The notes beneath the pieces are model-generated. The model was given only the letters and a program-made list of their open reading frames with translations, made no database searches and had not been told where the DNA came from. Positions 57,403-64,000 of a DNA stretch of 64,000 nucleotides are shown piece by piece (positions within the stretch are counted from its first letter, which is position 1; each line of letters opens with the position of its first letter). The position numbers and the translations under genes were made by a program. The stretch is from an uncultured Bacteroidales bacterium (lineage in GTDB: Bacteria; Bacteroidota; Bacteroidia; Bacteroidales; F082), in the NCBI GenBank assembly GCA_946185535.1, contig CAMHJX010000005.1, positions 62,001-126,000 on the forward strand, written 5' to 3'.

Positions 57403-59640
57403 TCACTTGATTTGGAACCTTACGCCCAAATAGCCCCTGATGCCGCTCAGTGGTCCCCAAACCATTGAGGCATCGAAGTCTTCGCTTGTCGGGTTATTGG
57501 CTGAGATGATGGGATAATCTTGCTTGTAGTTGGTCAGGTTCTCACCACCGACATAAAACTCCCAATGTTCGCCCAACTTCTTCGTAACCTGTGCATTCAT
57601 AATGACATAGAACGGCGAGCGACCGATGTTCTGGTGGTTAGCCATAGCGGTTGCGTTGCCACTCAGGTCGGGCACGCGGCAATCCCCGTTGAACTGGGTC
57701 GTGAAGTCGAACTGCCAAGTGCCAGGTGCATACGACATTGAGATCAAACCCTTGTAGCGGTTGACGAAAGGCTTCTCGCGCAAGGTGTCGTTGATGGTCA
57801 TCTTCACATCGTTATAGCGGAAAGCCAGGGTCAGGTCAAAGTCCTTGAAAACCTCGCAATTGGCCTCAATTTGGGCACTATTGGAATAGGATTTTCCATT
57901 GAGGTTATAGATGCGGACTTCATGCGCATCGGCGTCGCGGTCGAGGACGATTTGGTTGATGAAGTCGGTGCGGTAGAAATCTGCTTGAAGGATGAGTTCG
58001 CGCCAGCCGAAGGTGATGCTTTTGGTCACGTTGATGCCATAGTTCCAAGCGTCTTCCATCTTCGGTGTATCCAAGAAACGGATGATTCTCGCCGAGGCCA
58101 ACATTGTGGAATTCTCAGCCAAGATGTTGGGTGAGCGGTAACCCTTGCCTGCCGAAAGACGCAGCGCAAAGTCGTCGTGGGTCTTGAAGCGCACATGCAG
58201 ACGGGGTGTATAGAGCATCTTTTGGTAATAGGTATTGTAGTCGGCACGGAAACCTGCAATCACGCTCCAGTGCTGATTGTCGTTGAAGACATACTCAGCG
58301 AAAGCACCAGGGACTTGCTCAACACGCTGCAAAGTGCTGTCGTTCAAGTGTTCATCATACTTGTCGTAGGTATAACTGGCACCCACGGAATAGGTGTGAT
58401 GGTCGTTGACAATGTATGAGTCAAACAGCAGATTGGCATAATAGGAAAGTTGGTTGGCGTTGTAGTCGGTGAGGCCGTAGTAGGAGTCCATCTTGTGGTA
58501 AGTCACCTGTTGCTGAAGACCGAGGCTGGTATCCTTACGGTCGAAGTGGTAGCCGCATTTGGCAAAGGCCTCATAACGTTCTGTGTTGATACCGATGCCA
58601 AAGAGATTGTAGCCTTCATCGAGACGGTGTTTCGGGTCGAAGTCCATCTGTCCGCCGAGTCGATTCTCCTTCAACGCCTTGATGCCCAACTTACAACCGA
58701 AATGTCCTGTGTGAGGATGGTTATAGCGCATGAAAACATTGTATTGCGTGGTCATGGGGTCATCCATAAAGGAATCGCCGTTGCCGTCCATCTTCATGAA
58801 GTTGTGGCTCACATGGCCGAAGAGCATGATGCCATCTTGTTTTCCCACCTTGGTTCTAACATTGAAGTTGAAGTCCGTCATGGCCATTGAATTGGCATAG
58901 AGGTTGAAAAACACTTTCTCACTTTTGTTGGGCAAGGGTTCTTTATAGTCCACATTGATTTGTCCTGTGATGGACTCGTAACCATTTCTTACCGAGGAAG
59001 TCCCTTTGGAGACTTGTATGCCATTCATCCAGTTGCCAGGCACATAATTCAAGCCGAATGTCGAGGCCAGACCACGGAAATTAGGGATGATTTCGGTCAT
59101 CATCTGGGTGTAGATGCCACTCAAACCGAGCAGTTGGATTTGTTTGGCACCCGTGACGGCATCGCTGTAGTTCACATCTACTGATGCATTGTTCTCAAAA
59201 CTGCCTGCAAGGGTGCAGCAAGCTGCTCGTTTAAGGTTCTCGGAAGTGATTTCCTGGACGGCAATCGCCTTGATAGGATTAATGTAAGTAGCTTTTTGTC
59301 GGGCTGCGATTGCTACCTCGTTGAGCATGTGGATGGCTTTGAAGACATGGTCGTAATGAGCAGATTCCACCATGTGGTGAACCGTGTCGTTCTCATAGCT
59401 GATGCAGCTGAACACAAGGCAGCCGATTTGTCCGTGGACGGGGATTTTGTAGTGTCCGTCGGCATCGGTCACTACGCCTTCGTTGACGATTTTCCAATAC
59501 ACATTCACGCCTGGCAGTGGCGTGCGTTGACCGTTTTCGGCTTCTTCGTATACAGTGCCTTCGATGAAGCCTTGGGCAAAAGCGCCTGTGGCGAAGGCGA
59601 ATAATATTAGGGTGATTAGGATTATTTGTTTGGTTTTCAT
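57403..59640 (-). CDS. TonB-dependent outer-membrane receptor
   Basis: The 745-residue receptor starts at 59640, with a signal peptide (cleavage after AFA, residue ~20). A carboxypeptidase regulatory-like domain (about 22-100, GTVYEEAENGQRTPLPGVNVYW, VVTDADGHYKIP) is followed by a plug region (VQEITSENLKRAACCTLAGSFENNASVDVNYSDAVTGAKQIQLLGLSGIYTQMM), then a ~22-strand barrel that ends in YLGVRFQIK. The gene on the same strand upstream encodes a His/Cys-rich protein, so a metal (copper, zinc or a metal chelate) is a reasonable substrate guess. An ATG 3 codons upstream is possible. Confidence 0.9.
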   Translation of the reverse strand: MKTKQIILITLILFAFATGAFAQGFIEGTVYEEAENGQRTPLPGVNVYWKIVNEGVVTDADGHYKIPVHGQIGCLVFSCISYENDTVHHMVESAHYDHVFKAIHMLNEVAIAARQKATYINPIKAIAVQEITSENLKRAACCTLAGSFENNASVDVNYSDAVTGAKQIQLLGLSGIYTQMMTEIIPNFRGLASTFGLNYVPGNWMNGIQVSKGTSSVRNGYESITGQINVDYKEPLPNKSEKVFFNLYANSMAMTDFNFNVRTKVGKQDGIMLFGHVSHNFMKMDGNGDSFMDDPMTTQYNVFMRYNHPHTGHFGCKLGIKALKENRLGGQMDFDPKHRLDEGYNLFGIGINTERYEAFAKCGYHFDRKDTSLGLQQQVTYHKMDSYYGLTDYNANQLSYYANLLFDSYIVNDHHTYSVGASYTYDKYDEHLNDSTLQRVEQVPGAFAEYVFNDNQHWSVIAGFRADYNTYYQKMLYTPRLHVRFKTHDDFALRLSAGKGYRSPNILAENSTMLASARIIRFLDTPKMEDAWNYGINVTKSITFGWRELILQADFYRTDFINQIVLDRDADAHEVRIYNLNGKSYSNSAQIEANCEVFKDFDLTLAFRYNDVKMTINDTLREKPFVNRYKGLISMSYAPGTWQFDFTTQFNGDCRVPDLSGNATAMANHQNIGRSPFYVIMNAQVTKKLGEHWEFYVGGENLTNYKQDYPIISANNPTSEDFDASMVWGPLSGIRGYLGVRFQIK

Positions 59641-59686
59641 TGGATTCAAAATTTAAGATTCAAAATTCAAAATTGGGTTTGTAGTG

Positions 59687-59817
59687 GAGATTCCCTTTGG
59701 GAATGGAGAACTTTTTGTTTAGTTAACCGCGGCGGAAAGAACAAGTTACCAATTCGTAGCATTACCAACCGCCGCATTTCACGATTAATGCTTCGCTCCA
59801 TTCCCATAGGGAATCTC
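59687..59817. repeat. nested inverted repeat element, copy D
   Basis: This 131-bp copy has outer arms GAGATTCCCTTTGGGAATGG and CCATTCCCATAGGGAATCTC and inner arms GCGGCGG (59729-59735) / CCGCCGC (59769-59775). It lies between the TonB receptor start and the small His/Cys-rich gene stop, which follows 20 bases later. A TTCAAAATT-type tandem repeat precedes it. Confidence 0.87.
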
Positions 59818-59837
59818 GTGGGGTTAGTACGAACGAA

Positions 59838-60302
59838 TTAGAAAACCAAAGGATTAATCTTCAACGAAGAAAAGAAAATAATCCGTTCCTGACCAGAAAG
59901 AAACTTGAGTGCTTTCTTCGGTGAATGGTTGTCGAAAATTTGTCGCACTTGAACGAGGACTTCACTCAAGTCAAGATGCGGCAAAACAAAAGATTGTAAA
60001 CTGATAACCAGTTGTTTTTCAAGAGAAAAAACAAAGTTGTCGGTGAATTGTATCTTGCTGTCGTAATCGTCGCAGCAGCCCTTGGCATCGAAATGCGTCG
60101 CCATGGGATGATGCTCGTGGCTTTCCTCGCTGCATTGGGCGTGACCGAAGCATTGCGCATGCATTGGCGAACCCATTCCGATGTGACTCGTCATCGTGTG
60201 GCTCGACGTGCAATAATGGAAGCACACGTCCCATCCGAATGAGACAAACAGCACGGCAAAGGCCATCAAGAGGGAACCGATTTGCAACAATCGCTTTTTC
60301 AT
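59838..60302 (-). CDS. small His/Cys-rich protein (HYC_CC_PP-like)
   Basis: The 154-residue protein has an N-terminal hydrophobic segment and then a His- and Cys-rich stretch: FHYCTSSH, CFGHAQCSEESHEHHPMATHF and GCCDDYD. This is the layout of HYC_CC_PP-type proteins found beside TonB receptors and cation transport genes in Bacteroidota. It likely binds a metal ion at the inner membrane or periplasm. It shares its transcription direction with the TonB receptor gene. Confidence 0.75.
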   Translation of the reverse strand: MKKRLLQIGSLLMAFAVLFVSFGWDVCFHYCTSSHTMTSHIGMGSPMHAQCFGHAQCSEESHEHHPMATHFDAKGCCDDYDSKIQFTDNFVFSLEKQLVISLQSFVLPHLDLSEVLVQVRQIFDNHSPKKALKFLSGQERIIFFSSLKINPLVF

Positions 60303-60307
60303 GGGCG

Positions 60308-60315
60308 CAAAAATA
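60308..60315 (-). promoter_or_regulatory. -7 box of the HYC_CC_PP-like gene
   Basis: On the minus strand this reads TATTTTTG, 5 bases before the ATG at 60302. Confidence 0.55.
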
Positions 60316-60338
60316 GGAAAAAAGGTGTAAAGGTGTCG

Positions 60339-60346
60339 TATTTTTG
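60339..60346 (+). promoter_or_regulatory. -7 box of the C_GCAxxG_C_C gene
   Basis: TATTTTTG lies 48 bases before the ATG at 60395 and 69 before that at 60416. It lies only 23 bases from the divergent box at 60308-60315, so the two genes may share regulatory sites. Confidence 0.6.
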
Positions 60347-60394
60347 TGTAATTTCGCGTTTCATTTTAACGATTATTGGTCATTATTACGTGTG

Positions 60395-60796
60395 ATGCAA
60401 ACATATTCATACCTCATGGAAACCAGAAAACACATAGCGGCGGAGAAACTGGAGAACGGTACACACAACTGCGCCCAAGCAATCATTTGCACTTACGACG
60501 ACTTGATTGGAATCGATGAAGAAACAGGGCGTAACTTGGGCAATGCCTTTGGTTCGGGCATGGGCAATATGGAAGGCACATGCGGCGCTCTTGTCGGGGC
60601 AGGTGTCGTCTTAGGACTGGCTAAAAAGGATAGGGTAGGAGCTAGAAAAGCCATGCGCCAAATCATGACTCAGTTCCAGCAACGCAATGGCGCCACCCAA
60701 TGTAAGATGCTTAAAGGGGTAGGTACAGGTGTGGTCCTCCGTCAATGCTCCGACTGTGTGGCTGATGCTGCGGAGTTTTTGGAGGAGCAATTGTAG
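60395..60796 (+). CDS. C_GCAxxG_C_C family protein
   Basis: The protein has 133 residues from the ATG at 60395; an ATG at 60416 (METRKH) is an alternative. Family cysteines are in GTHNCAQAI, GMGNMEGTCGALVGAG and QCKMLKG...RQCSDCVADAAEFLEE, matching the C-GCAxxG-C-C pattern. Members may bind Fe-S clusters or metals and often accompany redox genes; biochemical function is unproven. It is followed by a NifX-like gene with its own promoter. Confidence 0.85.
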   Translation: MQTYSYLMETRKHIAAEKLENGTHNCAQAIICTYDDLIGIDEETGRNLGNAFGSGMGNMEGTCGALVGAGVVLGLAKKDRVGARKAMRQIMTQFQQRNGATQCKMLKGVGTGVVLRQCSDCVADAAEFLEEQL

Positions 60797-60825
60797 TTGA
60801 ATTTGCTGCAAAAGTACTATCTTTG
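60797..60825 (+). promoter_or_regulatory. promoter of the NifX-like gene
   Basis: TTG at 60797-60799 and TATCTTTG at 60818-60825 are 18 bases apart. The box is 25 bases before the ATG at 60851. The upstream in-frame ATG at 60797 is inside the promoter and rejected. Confidence 0.72.
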
Positions 60826-60850
60826 CCGAAATTTCCAAAACCATTCGATC

Positions 60851-61213
60851 ATGAATCAAAGAATAGCTATACCCACCAACGAGGGAAAACTGTGGCAGCA
60901 CTTCGGGAAAGCGCCACAAGTCACTATTGTTGATGTAGAAAACAGAAAAATTGTTGACCAAAAGGTGCTTCAAGCGCCCGAACATGAACACGGTGCCATG
61001 CCGAGGTTCTTGGCCGAGCAGGGTTGCACCGATGTGCTTTGTGGTGGATTGGGCAAAGGCGCAGTCAATCTACTGAACCAGTTGGGCATTCGTATCCATG
61101 CCGGCGCCCCTGAACTTCCTGTGGAGCAGGTGTTGGCGATGTTTCTCAATGGCACCATCGTTTACGGTGACCCCAGCTGTCATCACCACTGCGAGGGACA
61201 TCACCACGAATAA
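60851..61213 (+). CDS. NifX/NifB-type dinitrogenase cofactor family protein
   Basis: The 120-residue protein matches the PF02579 fold: RIAIPTNEG at the start, HFGKAPQVTIVD, then GGLGKGAVNLLNQLGIRIHAG, in place of the usual C-terminal NADP-like loop. It ends in SCHHHCEGHHHE, a clear metal-binding tail. In non-diazotrophs such proteins are thought to handle Fe-S or molybdenum-type cofactors. No nif genes are nearby. A terminator at 61218 follows. Confidence 0.85.
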   Translation: MNQRIAIPTNEGKLWQHFGKAPQVTIVDVENRKIVDQKVLQAPEHEHGAMPRFLAEQGCTDVLCGGLGKGAVNLLNQLGIRIHAGAPELPVEQVLAMFLNGTIVYGDPSCHHHCEGHHHE

Positions 61214-61217
61214 AAAA

Positions 61218-61245
61218 CCGCCGCAAAAGATAACCCTTGCGGCGG
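61218..61245 (+). terminator. terminator after the NifX-like gene
   Basis: CCGCCGCAA (61218-61226) pairs with TTGCGGCGG (61237-61245) with a 10-base loop. A poly-A run precedes it, so it may work in both directions for the convergent gene ending at 61271. Confidence 0.72.
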
Positions 61246-61270
61246 CATACAGTTTCATTCCTTAAAAGAG

Positions 61271-61807
61271 TCAAACTTGTTTGCCTAAGTCATAAGCCTC
61301 CTGTAACTTGGCGTTGCCTTCAATTTCTTTCGGAGCGCCTACGCCACCGCAGAAGATATGACCTTTAAGACTTGACTTGCCATAGCAGTCGATCCAGCCT
61401 GTGAGACCACTTTCGGCGCGCTTCGGCACGAACTCCTCGTTCTCGGCCGCCGTGGTCAGTAGATAAACTTCGCGGAACTTGTAATCCTTCGGGTACATCG
61501 CGTTCATGCGGTCGATGAGGGTCTTCATCTGGCCGCTCATCTCGTAGTAGTAGATGGGCGTGGCCCAGCAGACCACATCGGCGTTCAAAACGCTTTCCAT
61601 AATGGCTGGCACGTCGTCCTTGAAGACGCAGGCACCTGTCTTTTGGCACGATAGGCAACCGATGCAAAACTTGATTTCCTTGCCTCTGAGCGAGACGAGT
61701 TCCACTTGATGCCCAGCAGCTTCCGCGCCCTTGGCAAATTGCTCCGCTAAAGCGTTGCTGTTCGAGCCGGGGCGGAGACTGGTTGAGATTACGATTACTT
61801 TTTTCAT
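61271..61807 (-). CDS. flavodoxin-like FMN reductase
   Basis: The 178-residue protein has the NAD(P)H-dependent FMN-reductase/iron-sulfur flavoprotein layout: VIVISTSLRPGSNSNALAEQF (FMN phosphate loop), then CIGCLSCQKTGACVFKDDVPAI, with four cysteines of an iron-sulfur-binding type, and WATPIYYYEMSGQMKTLIDR. It is likely to use FMN and NADPH; the electron acceptor is unknown. It is one of two such genes here, with the partial one at 63527. Confidence 0.85.
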   Translation of the reverse strand: MKKVIVISTSLRPGSNSNALAEQFAKGAEAAGHQVELVSLRGKEIKFCIGCLSCQKTGACVFKDDVPAIMESVLNADVVCWATPIYYYEMSGQMKTLIDRMNAMYPKDYKFREVYLLTTAAENEEFVPKRAESGLTGWIDCYGKSSLKGHIFCGGVGAPKEIEGNAKLQEAYDLGKQV

Positions 61808-61830
61808 TGTATTATTTCGTGAAAATTGAA

Positions 61831-62352
61831 TTAAATGTCCAAAATAGACTGAATCACTTGTTCATAATCGGAGTTGATCATACAGACCTTTTCTCCAACC
61901 TTCTTAAAACCATCAATATAGTTCTTGTTGTCATTCTTTAAAGTGGCAACAGTGCAACTGTCTTCCAGCCGCCTTTCAATATCCAAGCTGTGTCCTTTTA
62001 TTTCGGAAAAGTGTTGGTCAATGTATTCGTCTGTCAAGGCAAGACAAATGAAACGGATAGCGTTCAAATACGGTTCTTCAAAGCATTCTCTCCAGTTGTA
62101 TGGAACATAGCCGCCTTCTATTATGAGATTCTGATGATTTTCGATCGCTGTCTTGATGATCTCGCGGACAATGGGCCAAAGGTATTCCGTTAAGGCATCA
62201 TCATCTTCCGGTGTCAGGGTGGTGTTGCCACTGCGGATCAAGCCCATCTTCAAATGATCCATAGACATATAAGGATACTTGTATTTTTCAAGCATCCGCT
62301 GCGCCAAAAGCGTTTTACCCGTATGTGATGCACCTGTTATCAGTATAACCAT
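61831..62352 (-). CDS. P-loop nucleoside kinase-like protein
   Basis: The 173-residue protein has Walker A GASHTGKT near the start and a hydrophobic LIIEGGYVPYNW segment like Walker B. It resembles 2-phosphoglycerate kinase- or zeta-toxin-like small kinases. The start at 62352 is chosen; ATG at 62373 adds 7 residues. It lies 10 bases after the Vat-like gene. Substrate unknown. Confidence 0.75.
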   Translation of the reverse strand: MVILITGASHTGKTLLAQRMLEKYKYPYMSMDHLKMGLIRSGNTTLTPEDDDALTEYLWPIVREIIKTAIENHQNLIIEGGYVPYNWRECFEEPYLNAIRFICLALTDEYIDQHFSEIKGHSLDIERRLEDSCTVATLKNDNKNYIDGFKKVGEKVCMINSDYEQVIQSILDI

Positions 62353-62362
62353 GGATGACAAA

Positions 62363-63013
62363 CTATTGATCAATCTTTCTAATCAGCGATAAATCGCCAC
62401 TTGACAAGGCCTCGAAATTGGCCTCGATTTTTTCGATGTCCCAATCCCACCATTTCAGTTCCAGCAGATAAGCGATGAATTCGTCGTCGAAGCGTTTTCT
62501 GACCACACGGCAAGGGTTACCCACGGCGACAGCGTATGGAGGAATGTCCGAGGCCACCACCGAGTTGGCACCGATAATGGCTCCGTCGCCAATATGGACA
62601 CCAGGCATGATGGTGACATGCTGACCAATCCAAACGTCGTTGCCCACAATGGTATCGCCTTTCAGAGGCAATTCATCTTTCACGGGAGCAATGGCGCTGC
62701 CCCAGTCACCGCCTATGACATAAAACGGGTAAGTCGTCACACCATCCATCCTGTGGTTGGCACCATTCATCACAAACTCTACCCCTTTGGCGATGGCGCA
62801 AAACTTGCCGATAATCAGCCGGTCACCGATGAAGTCGTAGAAATGAGTGACATGCTTCTCAAATTGGTCGGCACCATCCACGTCATCGTAATAGGTATAG
62901 TCGCCAATGATGATACGCGGGTTCTTCACCACGTTCTTGATGAAGCAGAGGCTCGGGATGTTGGGATTCGGGAAAGCCTCGTTGGGGTTAGGTCTATTTT
63001 GTATCTTGGTCAT
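62363..63013 (-). CDS. Vat-like O-acetyltransferase
   Basis: The 216-residue left-handed beta-helix acetyltransferase (hexapeptide repeats) has the pattern of streptogramin A acetyltransferases: KFCAIAKGVEFVMNGANHRMDG with the catalytic His, TTYPFYVIGG, GDTIVGNDVWIGQHVTIMPG, and a WWDWDIEKI tail. Vat enzymes transfer acetyl from acetyl-CoA to virginiamycin M-like drugs. Chloramphenicol-type (CatB) and sugar acetyltransferases share the fold, so resistance is an inference. It lies 9 bases after crcB. Confidence 0.85.
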   Translation of the reverse strand: MTKIQNRPNPNEAFPNPNIPSLCFIKNVVKNPRIIIGDYTYYDDVDGADQFEKHVTHFYDFIGDRLIIGKFCAIAKGVEFVMNGANHRMDGVTTYPFYVIGGDWGSAIAPVKDELPLKGDTIVGNDVWIGQHVTIMPGVHIGDGAIIGANSVVASDIPPYAVAVGNPCRVVRKRFDDEFIAYLLELKWWDWDIEKIEANFEALSSGDLSLIRKIDQ

Positions 63014-63022
63014 AAATGGGAT

Positions 63023-63391
63023 TTACTTTGTTGCTAAATATCCTAATGCTACTGCCATGATTCCCAACACCACACTACCTGCTGCATATAACAAAAATAA
63101 GGTGTAATTATTGGCCTGTAACAATGCCAGTCCCTCTTTAGAGAATGTTGAGAAAGTAGTGAAACCACCACAAAATCCAGCGACGAGGAACAGAGAGAAT
63201 GCTGAAGATAAGTTCTGAAAACGACTAGTCACACCCCACAAAATTCCAATTAGAAGACAGCCGGCAACATTAACTGCAAATGTTCCCCATGGAAAACCTT
63301 TTCCTACATGACCCATGCAAAGTGAAATAAGATAGCGACAGATGCCACCTATCCCACTACCTATTCCGACTAAAACAATATCTTTTATCAT
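63023..63391 (-). CDS. crcB: fluoride exporter CrcB (Fluc)
   Basis: The 122-residue channel has four hydrophobic helices and the conserved GFCGGFTTFSTFS. It exports fluoride as a dual-topology dimer. The start at 63391 is chosen, 7 residues in from the ATG at 63412. No fluoride riboswitch was recognised in the ~95-base leader. It begins the operon to the Vat-like and P-loop genes. Confidence 0.93.
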   Translation of the reverse strand: MIKDIVLVGIGSGIGGICRYLISLCMGHVGKGFPWGTFAVNVAGCLLIGILWGVTSRFQNLSSAFSLFLVAGFCGGFTTFSTFSKEGLALLQANNYTLFLLYAAGSVVLGIMAVALGYLATK

Positions 63392-63491
63392 GGCTGAATC
63401 CTGATTTGACAATTACTTATCCGCAATGCCTATAAAATTTTGCTGAAAAACTCTGCTAAAACACTTCTGTCTCTAATTCTATTTTCGCCGA

Positions 63492-63499
63492 CAAAGATA
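63492..63499 (-). promoter_or_regulatory. -7 box of the crcB operon
   Basis: On the minus strand this reads TATCTTTG, about 100 bases before the ATG at 63391. The long leader holds no hallmark of the crcB riboswitch visible by eye. Confidence 0.6.
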
Positions 63500-63526
63500 C
63501 ACACTTCTTGTCCCATATTGAATTGT

Positions 63527-64000
63527 TTATCGAATGAAATTGGTGTATTTTGTCACTTCCTTTTCAGGTAGTCCATTGCGCTCGCGTTCGGCGGCGATGG
63601 CGCGTATGAGGAAGGCCATGTTGCGGCCTAAGATGCGCATGATTTGCACCCCTTCTTCGTCTTGCATCACGTCTTCGGCGGAATGGCCATGCACCATGTT
63701 CCAATAGCGGCTGCTCACGACGGGCATCTCGCTGATGGTGAAGTATTTGTTGAGCCTATCGAAGGCGGCTGTGGTACCGCCACGTCGTGCCGAGACAATG
63801 GCCGTGCCCACTTTCATCCGCTTGTCGAATGGGGTGCTGAAAAACAGGCGGTCGAGCAGGTTGGTGAGCGTTCCGTTAGGGCCGGCGTAATACACTGGCG
63901 AACCGACCACAAGGCCGTCGGCTTGCTCAAACTTGGGAGCCATTTCGTTCACCATGTCGTTGAACACGCAATGCCCCATTTCAGCGCATTTGCCGCAGGC
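63527..64000 (-). CDS. flavodoxin-like reductase, 5' part missing
   Basis: Partial: the frame runs past the window edge at 64000. The visible 157 residues start inside ACGKCAEMGHCV, a pair of CxxC-like cysteines, and then have FEQADGLVVGSPVYYAGPNGTLTNLLDRLFF, the FMN-loop pattern of multimeric flavodoxin-like reductases. The missing start contains the N-terminal FMN-binding segment. A second such gene is at 61271. Confidence 0.85.
   Translation of the reverse strand, partial: ACGKCAEMGHCVFNDMVNEMAPKFEQADGLVVGSPVYYAGPNGTLTNLLDRLFFSTPFDKRMKVGTAIVSARRGGTTAAFDRLNKYFTISEMPVVSSRYWNMVHGHSAEDVMQDEEGVQIMRILGRNMAFLIRAIAAERERNGLPEKEVTKYTNFIR

Noticed and set aside
63392..63491. Fluoride riboswitch in the crcB leader
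   Set aside because: The expected GG..GAUG..UUCGCC-type conserved core and pseudoknot arms were not visible on the minus strand.
1..64000. CRISPR array or cas genes linked to the CARF nuclease
   Set aside because: No regularly spaced direct repeats with unique spacers and no Cas10, Cas7 or Cas1-like product were seen anywhere in the window.
1..64000. Insertion sequences or phage genes
   Set aside because: No transposase, integrase, recombinase or phage structural protein motif was recognised; the repeats appear non-autonomous.

Overview
The window looks like chromosomal DNA of an uncultured Bacteroidota bacterium, most likely an intestinal-type Bacteroidales. The evidence is threefold. Nearly every transcription unit starts a few tens of bases after a TAnnTTTG box, the -7 element of the Bacteroidota primary sigma factor. 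Four secreted proteins end in type IX secretion (T9SS) type A sorting domains. The gene content (FucP, DUF3298 and DUF4292 lipoproteins, TPR-membrane-HTH regulators, a HYC_CC_PP-like protein, TonB receptor) is typical of the phylum. There is one tRNA (Asn), no rRNA, no insertion sequence and no CRISPR array.

Layout. 1-6 kb: three small exported or hypothetical proteins, a beta-helix T9SS protein, an orphan Card1/Can2-like CARF nuclease and a DUF4143 ATPase. 6-12 kb: a beta-barrel protein, LD-carboxypeptidase overlapping a MORN-repeat protein, a 590-bp AT-rich gene-free stretch with DnaA-box-like sites, then rpiB overlapping lutB. 12-21 kb: a T9SS protein, two small exported proteins, a membrane TPR-HTH regulator, a divergent EF-G, a PfkB kinase and tRNA-Asn. 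21-30 kb: a surface-glycan operon (DUF3298 lipoprotein, manC, GT2, acyltransferase-like protein, sugar transferase), a D-lactate dehydrogenase-like FAD/Fe-S protein and a nucleotide-sugar dehydratase. 30-34 kb: a deoxysugar locus (mutarotase, fucP, nucleotidyltransferase/GHMP-kinase fusion) interrupted by a GxxExxY gene bracketed by repeats. 34-43 kb: SprT-like protein, EnvC-like protein, DUF4292 lipoprotein, T9SS paralogue, second membrane TPR-HTH regulator, TPR protein, dut. 43-48 kb: comF operon, a lipoprotein, buk and ptb (butyryl-CoA to butyrate), a DUF2442/DUF4160 pair. 48-53 kb: a four-gene translationally coupled operon ending in a three-module leucine-rich-repeat protein. 53-64 kb: thpR, a ROK kinase, a third T9SS paralogue, a Sel1 lipoprotein, a TonB receptor with a His/Cys-rich small protein, C_GCAxxG_C_C and NifX-like proteins, flavodoxins, a P-loop kinase, a Vat-like acetyltransferase and crcB.

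The most unusual material is repetitive and regulatory. There is a family of four ~128-bp nested inverted repeats, one of which supplies a gene's stop codon. A GxxExxY gene sits between copies of one hairpin in a sugar operon. Dispersed palindromes lie inside the coding region of a regulator and of an FAD/Fe-S oxidase. Three T9SS proteins share almost identical 3' ends. Family assignments rest on motifs read by eye; no database search was possible.
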